From positions 1 through 27,770 of the forward strand of contig JAEWKR010000100.1 in the NCBI GenBank assembly GCA_023457715.1: a stretch of 27,770 nt of DNA, given 5' to 3'. Below are positions 1 through 7,441 of this stretch, in pieces (position 1 is the first letter of the stretch; each line of letters begins with the position of its first letter). The notes beneath the pieces are model-generated. The model had not been told where the DNA came from. It saw only the letters and a list, made by a program, of their open reading frames with translations, and ran no database searches. Position numbers and translations under genes: made by a program. Origin of the DNA: Verrucomicrobiota bacterium. GTDB lineage: Bacteria; Verrucomicrobiota; Verrucomicrobiia; Opitutales; Opitutaceae.

Positions 1-70
1 CGATCCCGCTGGATTGATTCGCGGCGATGTCCGATCTCACTCCGTTCGGTACGCGTGCTTCGCGGGAGGC

Positions 71-97
71 TTCCGTGTATTCCGTGTGTTCCGTGGG
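71..97. repeat. 3 x 9-nt intergenic word array (TTCCGTGTR)
   Basis: Three consecutive 9-nt units (TTCCGTGTA, TTCCGTGTG, TTCCGTGGG) lie in the short stretch downstream of the helicase gene. This is one of several different short-period word arrays that fill gaps in this window. The remaining bases of the 1-144 stretch show no convincing gene or terminator. Confidence 0.7.
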
Positions 98-144
98 CAG
101 TTTGGTTGCGGCTCGGCTGCTCTATGCCTCTTTGCGGCGAGATT

Positions 145-2706
145 TCAGGCGCCGATCGGGTTGACGCCTTCGAAAGTGACCGCCGCGCGGTTCTGGGCGC
201 GGGAGTCGGCCAGCGAGACCGTGAACCGCACCTCCCAGTCATTCTGGTCGGCGGCGTCGATGAGCACCTGGGCAACACGCCAGGTTCGCGTCTCCGCGGA
301 CTCCTCCCAGTGGGTGTGCTTCGCTGAGCGCCCTTCGGGATCCAGCCGGAAGCGACCGTGTAAATCGAAGTACGGCTTGAATGCCGCCTCCAGTTTGCGC
401 CCTTCGGGCGAAACCGTATCGGCGCCCGGCTCGACCACTCCGGTCTGCAACCGCGAGAGCGCGCTGTCCCACTCGCGCGCTCCGACATCCTGCAGGAACC
501 CGAAAACCGCAGTCCGCACGAGGCGGCGGAACGCCGGCTGATCACGGGTGATGTCGAACGTCGCGGGCCGGTCCGGCTTGTCGGGCGCCGCCTCCGGGGC
601 CACGAAATCGGGGTTCTTCATCCGTTCCCATTCCTCCAGGAGGCTGGAGTCGATCCCGCGGATCAGCTCGCGGAAGTAGTCCTCCATCTCCGCGACCTCC
701 TCCGTCTTGGCGGTCGCGGGCACGGTCTGCGCGAGCACCTTCCACACCTGTGAAAGGTGGCGCAGCAACAATCCTTCCGAGCGCTGCAGGCCGTATTCCT
801 TCACGTAATCCGCAAAGGACATATATCGCTCGAACATTTCCCTGGCGATCGACTTCGGGCGCACGTTTTCCTGCTCGACCCAGGGATGGGCGGCAGCAAA
901 GGCGTTGAAGGTGTCGTAGAGGAACTCGCGGAGCGGCTTGGGATGTTCGATCTGCTCCAATTTCTCCATGCGCTCGTCGTACTCGATGCCCGCCGCTTTC
1001 ATCTCCTCGAGCTTCTGCGTCTTCAGCACATCCAGCTGCCGGCGCAGGATCGTGTCGGGGTCCTCGACGATTGCTTCGCACAAGGTGAGCACGTCGAAGG
1101 GATAGTCGGGCGATTCGCGGTTCAGCTGCGGCAGCGTATCGATCAGGTAAAGCGAGAGGGCCTGGTGCAGCGAGAAGTCCTCCTGCAGCTCTACGTTCAC
1201 CCGCAGCTTTCGGCCCGCGGGTTCCCGCGGGATGATCTCGACGATCCTGCGCTCCAGCAGCGCGCGGAAGAGCTGCCACGCTCGCTTGCGCAGCGCCCGT
1301 TTGCGGTGCGGCGTCTCGTGGGACTCCCGAATCAGTCGCTGCAGGGCGCGGCAGCCGTCGGTCTCACGGCTCAGGATCAACAGCAGCATCCCGTGCGTGA
1401 CCTCGAACTTCGACGTGAGTTCTTCCGGCGCCGCGGTGCGCAGGCGTTCGAAAGTCCTGGCGTCCCAGCCGACCGCGCCCTCCGGGGCTTTGGCGCGCAC
1501 CGCCTTTTTTTTCCGCGGATCAGCGGCCGCCTTTTCCTCCAGCCGCTTGTTTTCGATCACGTGTTCCGGCGCCTGCGCGATGACATAGCCCTTGTCGTCG
1601 TAGCCCTTCCGTCCGGCGCGCCCGGCGATCTGACGGAAATCGCGAACGGCCAGGATCGCCGCCTTGGTGCCGTCGTACTTCCAGAGCTGGGTGAAAATGA
1701 CGGTACGGATCGGCACATTGATGCCGACGCCGAGCGTATCGGTCCCGCAGATCAGCTTGAGCAACCCCCGCTGCGCCAGTTGCTCCACCAGAATCCGATA
1801 CTTCGGCAGCATCCCCGCATGGTGGACGCCGATCCCGTGGCGAAGGAAACGCTTCAGCTCCTTGCCGTACGGGCTGTTGAACTTCACCCCTTCGAGCTCC
1901 GTCTGCAGCGCGGCCTTCTCCTCCTTGGAGCAGACGTTGAGGCTCATGAAATCCTGCGCGCCTTCCGAGGCGGAACGCTGCGTGAAGAATACGAGGTAGA
2001 TTGGGGCGCGCTTGATCGCCAGCAACTCGGCGATCCGCTCGCTCAGCGGAACTTCCGAATACTCGAACTCCAAGGGGACAGGACGACGGTCACTGCGCAC
2101 CGTCACCGTCGGCGCTCCGGTCAAACGGGTGAGTTCCGCTTCAAACTTTTCCGTCGTGGCCAGCGTGGCCGACATGAGCAGAAAACGGGCGCGCGGCATC
2201 GTGAGCAGCGGGACCTGCCACGCCGTGCCTCGCTCGGCATCGGAGTAGTAGTGGAACTCGTCCATGATCACCGCGAGGACGTCGCTCTTCTCGCCGCGGT
2301 GCAGTGCCATGTTGGCGAGGATTTCCGCCGTGCAGCACAGCACCTTGGCGCCCGGGTTCACGCTCGCATCGCCGGTCATCATGCCGACGTTCTCCGGACC
2401 GAAATCGCGGCACAAAGAGAGGAACTTCTCGTTCACCAGCGCCTTGATCGGGCAGGTATATACCGACCGCTGCCCGGCGCAGAGGGCTTTGAAGTGAAAC
2501 GCCGCGGCGACGAGCGATTTGCCGGAGCCCGTCGGCGTGTTCAGAATCACATTGCGGCCGGCGAACAGCTCCAGAATCGCCTCCTCCTGTTCGCTGTACA
2601 GGGTAAGCCCGCGCTCCTGCGCCACCGTCAGGAAGCGGTCGAGTACCGCATCCGGATCGGAGCCGGGAGGCAGTGGAGCAAGGGGTGCGGGGACAGGCTC
2701 GGACAT
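145..2706 (-). CDS. Ski2-like DExH-box RNA/DNA helicase with C-terminal DUF3516-type region
   Basis: Superfamily 2 helicase of 853 aa. Visible motifs: Walker A TPTGSGKS (residues 57-64), motif Ia CPIKALVNEKF (85-95), DExH box DEFH (149-152), motif III SATLA (179-183), and motif VI QIAGRAGRKGYD (359-370). The long helical C-terminal half (about 400-800) fits the DUF3516 region found on bacterial Ski2-like helicases of about this size. Predicted role is ATP-dependent unwinding or remodelling of RNA or DNA; the substrate is unknown. The start is set at the ATG giving MSEPVPAP, because the 39 codons upstream translate an intergenic repeat array and look non-coding. No clear Shine-Dalgarno is seen; the leader is the GGGAATGA-type repeat. 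The terminator at 2853-2884 separates it from the cytochrome gene upstream, so it is probably transcribed alone. Confidence 0.93.
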   Translation of the reverse strand: MSEPVPAPLAPLPPGSDPDAVLDRFLTVAQERGLTLYSEQEEAILELFAGRNVILNTPTGSGKSLVAAAFHFKALCAGQRSVYTCPIKALVNEKFLSLCRDFGPENVGMMTGDASVNPGAKVLCCTAEILANMALHRGEKSDVLAVIMDEFHYYSDAERGTAWQVPLLTMPRARFLLMSATLATTEKFEAELTRLTGAPTVTVRSDRRPVPLEFEYSEVPLSERIAELLAIKRAPIYLVFFTQRSASEGAQDFMSLNVCSKEEKAALQTELEGVKFNSPYGKELKRFLRHGIGVHHAGMLPKYRILVEQLAQRGLLKLICGTDTLGVGINVPIRTVIFTQLWKYDGTKAAILAVRDFRQIAGRAGRKGYDDKGYVIAQAPEHVIENKRLEEKAAADPRKKKAVRAKAPEGAVGWDARTFERLRTAAPEELTSKFEVTHGMLLLILSRETDGCRALQRLIRESHETPHRKRALRKRAWQLFRALLERRIVEIIPREPAGRKLRVNVELQEDFSLHQALSLYLIDTLPQLNRESPDYPFDVLTLCEAIVEDPDTILRRQLDVLKTQKLEEMKAAGIEYDERMEKLEQIEHPKPLREFLYDTFNAFAAAHPWVEQENVRPKSIAREMFERYMSFADYVKEYGLQRSEGLLLRHLSQVWKVLAQTVPATAKTEEVAEMEDYFRELIRGIDSSLLEEWERMKNPDFVAPEAAPDKPDRPATFDITRDQPAFRRLVRTAVFGFLQDVGAREWDSALSRLQTGVVEPGADTVSPEGRKLEAAFKPYFDLHGRFRLDPEGRSAKHTHWEESAETRTWRVAQVLIDAADQNDWEVRFTVSLADSRAQNRAAVTFEGVNPIGA

Positions 2707-2712
2707 GCGGAA

Positions 2713-2852
2713 AGGGGATGAGGGAATGAGGGAGTGAGGGATGAGGGACGGAGAGCGGTGCGTCGAGTCCCGGGAGTGGATCACGGCTAACCACGGCGGG
2801 CTAAAAAGGACCGCCCCCCTCATTCCCTCACTCCCTCATTCCCCCATCCCCC
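2713..2852. repeat. Palindromic unit with GGGAATGA-type repeat arms
   Basis: Left arm 2713-2747 is a 7-8-nt array (GGGATGA, GGGAATGA, GGGAGTGA, GGGATGA). Right arm 2819-2852 is the same array in inverted orientation. The arms share an exact 20-nt inverted match, GGGAATGAGGGAGTGAGGGA. The core of about 70 nt between them contains the word CACGGCTAACCACGG. The unit sits just upstream of the helicase start codon, so it would lie in the 5' leader of that mRNA. Confidence 0.8.
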
Positions 2853-2884
2853 AAAATACAAAAGCCCGGCGGGTTGGCCGGGCT
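2853..2884 (-). terminator. Rho-independent terminator of the cytochrome c gene
   Basis: On the minus strand, the 8-bp stem AGCCCGGC / GCCGGGCT with a 6-nt loop is followed by a T-rich tract (TTTGTATTTT). It lies 40 nt past the cytochrome c stop codon. The shape is textbook and is oriented for that gene. Confidence 0.8.
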
Positions 2885-2924
2885 CGTGCTGGGATCCGCG
2901 GGCGGAACGCCCGGGACGAACTGG

Positions 2925-3254
2925 TTACGACTTAAAGCTGCGGATCAGGGCGACGAGCTCCTTGCCCTCGGCCTCGCTGATCTTGTCGGCGTAACCCTTC
3001 ATCTTCTCCTTACCGTCGACCGTCACGCCCTTCATGGTGGCTTCGAGCAGTTGTTCATCCGTGAACTTCGCCTGCACGGCCGCGTCAGAATAATCCTTGG
3101 CGTTCAGTTTCTTCCCAATCTTGGTGTCGCCCTTTCCGGCGGCCCCGTGGCATTTCGCGCAATGCTCCTCCCAGTTGGCTTTGGCATCCGCGGCGTGAGC
3201 GGCCGTCACAGCGGCCGCGAGAATCCCAGCAATGATAACCAGTTTCGTCTTCAT
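2925..3254 (-). CDS. Small periplasmic class I c-type cytochrome
   Basis: 109-aa protein with a clear signal peptide (MKTKLVII...AAHA, cleavage before ADAK at about residue 22). It has one haem-binding CxxCH motif (CAKCH) and a downstream KMKGY methionine that is a good candidate for the distal haem ligand. The C-terminal helix ...GKELVALIRSFKS is typical of the cytochrome c fold. Predicted role is a soluble periplasmic electron carrier; its redox partners are not encoded nearby. The ATG at MKTK is chosen over one six codons upstream because it starts the signal peptide directly. A strong terminator follows, so it looks monocistronic. Confidence 0.92.
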   Translation of the reverse strand: MKTKLVIIAGILAAAVTAAHAADAKANWEEHCAKCHGAAGKGDTKIGKKLNAKDYSDAAVQAKFTDEQLLEATMKGVTVDGKEKMKGYADKISEAEGKELVALIRSFKS

Positions 3255-3333
3255 GGGCCCTAAAAGTAGCACAAAGTAGCTGGATTGGCGCTGCGTTTTT
3301 TGTCCACCGCTGGGCGGGAGTTGGGGTTTATGG

Positions 3334-3473
3334 TTTCTAGTTTCTGGTTTCTAGTTTCTGGTTTCTAGTCTGGTTTCCAGGCTTCGGTTTGCAGTTCTGG
3401 CTGGGTTTCCGCCCGCGCTGGGCGGCCCCTTCCCGCCCTACAACTGGAAACCAGAAACTCGAAACCAGAAACT
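3334..3473. repeat. Palindromic unit with TTTCTGG/TTTCTAG heptamer arms
   Basis: Left arm 3334-3380 is a run of heptamers TTTCTAG and TTTCTGG, about six copies and decaying at the end. Right arm 3444-3473 carries the reverse complement (CCAGAAACTCGAAACCAGAA). The core between them is GC-rich (CCGCCCGCGCTGGGCGG). The unit lies between the divergent cytochrome c and DUF2959 genes. The rest of the 3255-3531 gap shows no gene and no promoter I can defend. The same heptamer array recurs at 27396-27468. Confidence 0.82.
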
Positions 3474-3531
3474 TGCTCGTATGGGGTATCCGCCCCGGGC
3501 ACCGGGGGGCTTCTTTGTGGTCCGCAGGCGG

Positions 3532-4197
3532 ATGAAGACGTGGGTCGCGGCCCTGGCTGCCGCATGCGTGGTGGGTTTGGTCGGGTGTTCGGCGCCGTAC
3601 TACAGCGCCATGGAGAAACTCGGCATCGCGAAACGGGATATCCTCGTCGACCGCATCGAGGCGGTCCGCGATTCTCAGGAGAAGGCCAAGGAGCAAGTGA
3701 CGAGTGCCCTCGACCGGTTTCTGGACGTCACAAAAGCCGATGGTGGCGATCTCCAGCGGAAATACCAACAGCTCAATTCTGAGTTCGAGCGCTGCGAGGA
3801 CCGGGCCAACGAGGTACGCGCGCGCATCACCGCGGTCGAGGATGTCGCCGGCGCGCTGTTCCGCGAATGGAAGCAGGAGATCGGCCAGTACAGCAACGCC
3901 ACCCTCCGGCGCGACAGTGAGCGCGAATACGACCGCACCCGACGCAAGTACGAGGACCTGATCCGGGTCATGCGACGCTCGGCCGAACGGATGGACCCGG
4001 TGATCGCGACCTTCCGCGATCAGGTGCTGTTCCTGAAGCACAACCTGAACGCGCGCGCCCTGGCCTCCCTCGGCAACACCCACCGCGAATTGGAGACGGA
4101 CATCAACCGCCTGATCGTGGACATGGAAGCCTCGATCCGCGACGCGGAGGAGTTCATCCGCACCATGAAACAGGACATAGCGGCGAGCGGGGGCTGA
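3532..4197 (+). CDS. DUF2959 family lipoprotein
   Basis: 221 aa. The N-terminus MKTWVAALAAACVVGLVGC is a signal peptide ending in a lipobox (LVGC), so the mature protein is probably lipid-anchored at Cys19. The rest matches the DUF2959 family along its length: YYSAMEKLGIAKRDILVDRI near the N-terminus, then RRDSEREYDRTRRKY, and FRDQVLFLKHNLNARALASL. Heptad-like charged helices predict an extended coiled coil. Function is unknown in this family. The start is placed at the signal-peptide methionine, since 17 upstream codons read through intergenic sequence. It converges on ppc, with the repeat unit 4198-4428 filling the entire space between the two stop codons. Confidence 0.9.
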   Translation: MKTWVAALAAACVVGLVGCSAPYYSAMEKLGIAKRDILVDRIEAVRDSQEKAKEQVTSALDRFLDVTKADGGDLQRKYQQLNSEFERCEDRANEVRARITAVEDVAGALFREWKQEIGQYSNATLRRDSEREYDRTRRKYEDLIRVMRRSAERMDPVIATFRDQVLFLKHNLNARALASLGNTHRELETDINRLIVDMEASIRDAEEFIRTMKQDIAASGG

Positions 4198-4428
4198 AGG
4201 CGGTAGGCTGTAGGCGGTAGGCTGTAGGCTTTAGGCGGTAGGCTTTAGGCGGTAGGCTTGTCGTGCCCGGGCGTGAGTCAGACCTCCCTCCTCAAGCAGT
4301 CCTTCCTACATTCGTGTTCATTCGTGTCCATTCGTGGTTCAACTGCATTGTTCCGACGACTGCATGTTCCGGTTTGGCTCCAGGCGGGGTCTTGCGCTTA
4401 CCGCCTAACGCTTACCGCTTACCGCTTT
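4198..4428. repeat. Palindromic unit with AGGCGGT/AGGCTGT heptamer arms
   Basis: Left arm 4198-4259 is nine heptamers (AGGCGGT, AGGCTGT, AGGCTTT variants) starting directly after the DUF2959 stop codon. Right arm 4396-4428 is the inverted array (GCTTACCGCCTAACGCTTAC...) ending 2 nt before the ppc stop. The core contains a second word family (4309-4340). The unit occupies the whole 233-nt gap between two convergent genes, where a bidirectional terminator would be expected. Confidence 0.82.
4309..4355. repeat. 10-nt word array (TTCGTGTYCA) plus dispersed 23-nt core
   Basis: Units TTCGTGTTCA, TTCGTGTCCA and TTCGTGGTTC are in tandem. They run into a 23-nt segment (4333-4355) that matches 10903-10925 at about 20 of 23 positions. 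It is nested inside the palindromic unit 4198-4428. Confidence 0.7.
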
Positions 4429-4430
4429 CC

Positions 4431-7190
4431 TCACCCCGTATTCTTCAGGCCCCCGCTGATGCCGTTGATCGTGAGTTCGATTACTTCGCGAGCGGCCACC
4501 GCCTCGGCTTCGGTCATCTCGCCCCGACGGAGCCGGCGGAGCATCTCCACCTGGATGAAGTTAAGCGGGTCGATGTAGGGGTTGCGCAGTTCCACGGAAC
4601 GCAAGAGGACCGGCTCGCCGGCGAGCAGCTTTTTCTGCCCGGTGACGACAAGGAGCGCCTGCTCCGCCCGGTCGAACTCCGACTGCAGAACCCCAAGCAC
4701 GCGCCGACGAATCCGCGCGTCCTCGACCAACTCCGCGTACAGACCGGCGATCGCCATGTCGGCCTTGCGCATCGTGAGCTGGGCATTGTCGATCAGCGTC
4801 TGAAAGAAAGGCCACGTACGGTGCATCTCCCGCAACCGCTTTCGACCGCGGGCGCCGTCAGCCAGCACCGCTTCGAGCGCGGTCCCGAGGCCGAACCATC
4901 CGGAGAAATTGAACCGGCTCTGCATCCACGAAAACACCCAGGGGATGGCGCGAAGATCCTCCACCGACCTGGTGGCCTTGCGGAACGTGGGCCGCGATCC
5001 GAATTTCAGGTTGCTGATCTCGTCGATCGGGGTCGCCTGCTTCCAGAATTCCAGGAACTCCGGATCGTCGTGAACCAGGGCCTTGTAAGCGCCGAATCCG
5101 GCGGCGGCCATCTTTTCCATGGCGGCGCGCCATTCGGGCGGGACGGGCTGCGCGTGTTCGGCGGCGTGAATGCCGAGCATCACGCCATAGGTCATCTGTT
5201 CGAGCACACGGTGCGCGAGATCGGGATCGTGGTAGCGGGTCGAAAGGACTTCGCCCTGCTCGGTGACGCGAATGCCGCCGTCGCGCAGACCCGCCGGCTG
5301 CGCCAGAATCGCCTTCGCCGCCGGGCCGCCCCCGCGCGCAATGCTGCCGCCGCGGCCATGGAAAAGCGTGAGCTTCACGTCGCACTTCGCGCACAACCCG
5401 GCCAGCTGCTCCTGCGCTTTGTACAACGCCCAGTTCGCCGTGAAATAGCCGCAATCCTTGTTTGAGTCGGAATAGCCCACCATCACGTGCTGGTGGACGG
5501 GTTTTTCGCGGCCCGGCAACGTGAACAGGGCCTCGAGGATCTGGGGCGCGCGATCGAGGTCGTCCAGCGTCTCGAACAACGGTGCGATGGGGAGCGCGGT
5601 GCCCGCGAGCCGCTGGAGCACTTCGACCTCCAGGATGTCTGACACCCCATCGGTCATGCTGATGATGTAGAGGCCGAGCGCCTCGGGCCCGAACGTCTCG
5701 ATGGTCCGGCACACGAGCCGCAGCGGATCCAGGACGTTGGCGGTGGCCGCCGAAAGCCCGGAATGACCCGCGCGCTGCCGGAGTTCGCGCTGGCGCGCCG
5801 CGCTTTCGAGCACGCCGAGCAGCAGCTGGCACTTCTCCGCCTCGGCCAGCTTCGCATAGTCCGCCCGCTGCAGCAGCTCCGCGATCGCCGCCTCGTGGTG
5901 GCTCGAGTGCTGGCGCAAATCCAGGCGGGCCGTGTGCAAACCGAAGACCTCCAGCTGGTGGACGGCCGCTCGCAGTTCGCCCTCGGCCAGCATGGCGCCG
6001 CGTCCGGAGCGCAGCGTCGCGGCGATGCGCTCGAGCGTCTCCCGCACCGCCGCGCCGCGTAGCGCCGGCTTGCCCGGCCGGCCGGTCCGGAGCGGGATGG
6101 ATCGGACCGCGCCGACCTCTTTCGCCAGCTGTTCCCGCAACGCGCCCAGCACGAGCCGGTAGGGTTCATGGGGATACCGCTGCCGCAGTTCCTCGAGGTG
6201 CTGGGAAAGATGCGTGTCGCTGGCCAGATTCTGCGCCACGGAACGCGCCGCAGGATCGCGCCGATCGCTGACGGTCAGCGTGCGGGCGAGTTCACGCGCC
6301 GCGAGCCGGGTCTTCTCGATCGCCAGGCGGCGGCTCAACCGGAGCACCTCGGCGGTCACGTCGGCGGTGACATTCGGATTACCATCACGGTCGCCACCGA
6401 TCCAGTTTCCGAACGTCAGCCAGCGACCGGGCGGCTTGACGGCGGGATAGTGGCGGGCGAGCGCGCGGACGAGATCGTGCTGCAGTCGCGGCAGGGTGTC
6501 GAAGAGCGTGGTGTCGAAGTACCACAGCCCGGTTCTCGCCTCGTCGAGGACTTCCGGTCGCGCCACGCGGCTGCGATCCGTCAGCCACAGCGATGCGATC
6601 TCCCGTTCGACACATTCAGGGTCGAGCAGCAGCGGATCGCGGGCGAGGTGCGGATGCTCGCGGTCGCGCAGCACCTCGGCGAGCCGGCGCAACTTGGCCA
6701 GCAACGTGCGGCGCTTGGACTCCGTCGGGTGCGCCGTGAACACCAGTTCGATCGCCAGCCGATCGACGAGCGACTGCATCGCGAGCGTCGTGACACCCTT
6801 ATCCTTCAGCGCGACCACCGCGGCCTCGATGCTCTCGCGACGCGGCGCCGTTTCGGTGCCGCCCTCGCGAGTCCGCTGCTCGCGGAGCAGGGCGATGCGA
6901 AAATTCTCCTCGGCGAGATTCACCAGCTCGAAATAAAGCGTGAAGGCCATCGCCTGGTTGAACGCTTCGGCCGGGGTGAGGCGACGCACGGCGTCCTGCA
7001 ACGCCTGCTCGGCGGTTGCGTCGCCCGCGCGCCGCGCTTTCGCCGCCTTTCGCAGTTGCTCCACGCGTTCGAACGTTTGCGGACCCTCCAGCCGCGTGAT
7101 GACGCGGCCGAGCTGCGAGCCGAGGTCGCGGACCTGGGCCCGCAGTCGCGGGAGGGCATGCAAGGCGGAGGACCGGCGCGAGGTGGGCAT
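4431..7190 (-). CDS. ppc: Phosphoenolpyruvate carboxylase
   Basis: 919 aa, the usual length for bacterial PEP carboxylase, which makes oxaloacetate from PEP and bicarbonate to replenish the TCA cycle. Signatures: catalytic His154 in VFTAHPTESKR, WIGGDRDGNPNVT (263-275), GYSDSNKDCGYFTANW (572-587), the glycine-rich active-site loop FHGRGGSIARGGGP (610-623), QSRFNFSGWFGLGTALE, and the conserved C-terminus ...NGISGGLKNTG. The start is the ATG giving MPTSRRSS. The 59 codons upstream are in-frame read-through of the divergent intergenic region, which contains a repeat word. It is transcribed alone, divergent from lptD. Allosteric residues were not assessed. Confidence 0.96.
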   Translation of the reverse strand: MPTSRRSSALHALPRLRAQVRDLGSQLGRVITRLEGPQTFERVEQLRKAAKARRAGDATAEQALQDAVRRLTPAEAFNQAMAFTLYFELVNLAEENFRIALLREQRTREGGTETAPRRESIEAAVVALKDKGVTTLAMQSLVDRLAIELVFTAHPTESKRRTLLAKLRRLAEVLRDREHPHLARDPLLLDPECVEREIASLWLTDRSRVARPEVLDEARTGLWYFDTTLFDTLPRLQHDLVRALARHYPAVKPPGRWLTFGNWIGGDRDGNPNVTADVTAEVLRLSRRLAIEKTRLAARELARTLTVSDRRDPAARSVAQNLASDTHLSQHLEELRQRYPHEPYRLVLGALREQLAKEVGAVRSIPLRTGRPGKPALRGAAVRETLERIAATLRSGRGAMLAEGELRAAVHQLEVFGLHTARLDLRQHSSHHEAAIAELLQRADYAKLAEAEKCQLLLGVLESAARQRELRQRAGHSGLSAATANVLDPLRLVCRTIETFGPEALGLYIISMTDGVSDILEVEVLQRLAGTALPIAPLFETLDDLDRAPQILEALFTLPGREKPVHQHVMVGYSDSNKDCGYFTANWALYKAQEQLAGLCAKCDVKLTLFHGRGGSIARGGGPAAKAILAQPAGLRDGGIRVTEQGEVLSTRYHDPDLAHRVLEQMTYGVMLGIHAAEHAQPVPPEWRAAMEKMAAAGFGAYKALVHDDPEFLEFWKQATPIDEISNLKFGSRPTFRKATRSVEDLRAIPWVFSWMQSRFNFSGWFGLGTALEAVLADGARGRKRLREMHRTWPFFQTLIDNAQLTMRKADMAIAGLYAELVEDARIRRRVLGVLQSEFDRAEQALLVVTGQKKLLAGEPVLLRSVELRNPYIDPLNFIQVEMLRRLRRGEMTEAEAVAAREVIELTINGISGGLKNTG

Positions 7191-7441
7191 GGGAAGCGCG
7201 GATACGTTTGGCGTCCGCCAGCCCGTGTCGAGCCGAGTTGGCCGCAAAAATGCGCAGAAGACGCAAAAACCCAACCTCCCGATCTTTGGTCCCGGTGTTT
7301 TCGGGTTCCGCATGCACGTGCACTGCCCCAAATGGATTCTTCGGCAGCCCTGAGAATGACAGTTCAAGGCCTTCTTGCGGCCATTTTCCGGGCTCGTTTC
7401 CGCCCTTGCCCCGCCCTGCGGGCGCGACTTTGCTGCGCGGC
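7191..7441. other. Divergent ppc-lptD intergenic region with repeat words
   Basis: No gene is supported here. It holds the word array GCCGCAAAAATGCGCAGAAG plus GACGCAAAAAC (7241-7271) and a TTCTTCGGCAGCCCTGAGAA segment near 7338. It must carry the promoters for both ppc and the lptD operon, but I cannot pick out convincing -35/-10 boxes. Confidence 0.5.

Noticed and set aside
757..2721. Long plus-strand open frame (654 codons) opposite the helicase
   Set aside because: It is fully antisense to a gene with all helicase motifs; long antisense frames are common at this GC content and it shows no domain.
7208..7441. Upstream 78-codon extension of the lptD frame
   Set aside because: It reads through repeat words and would hide the signal peptide inside the protein.
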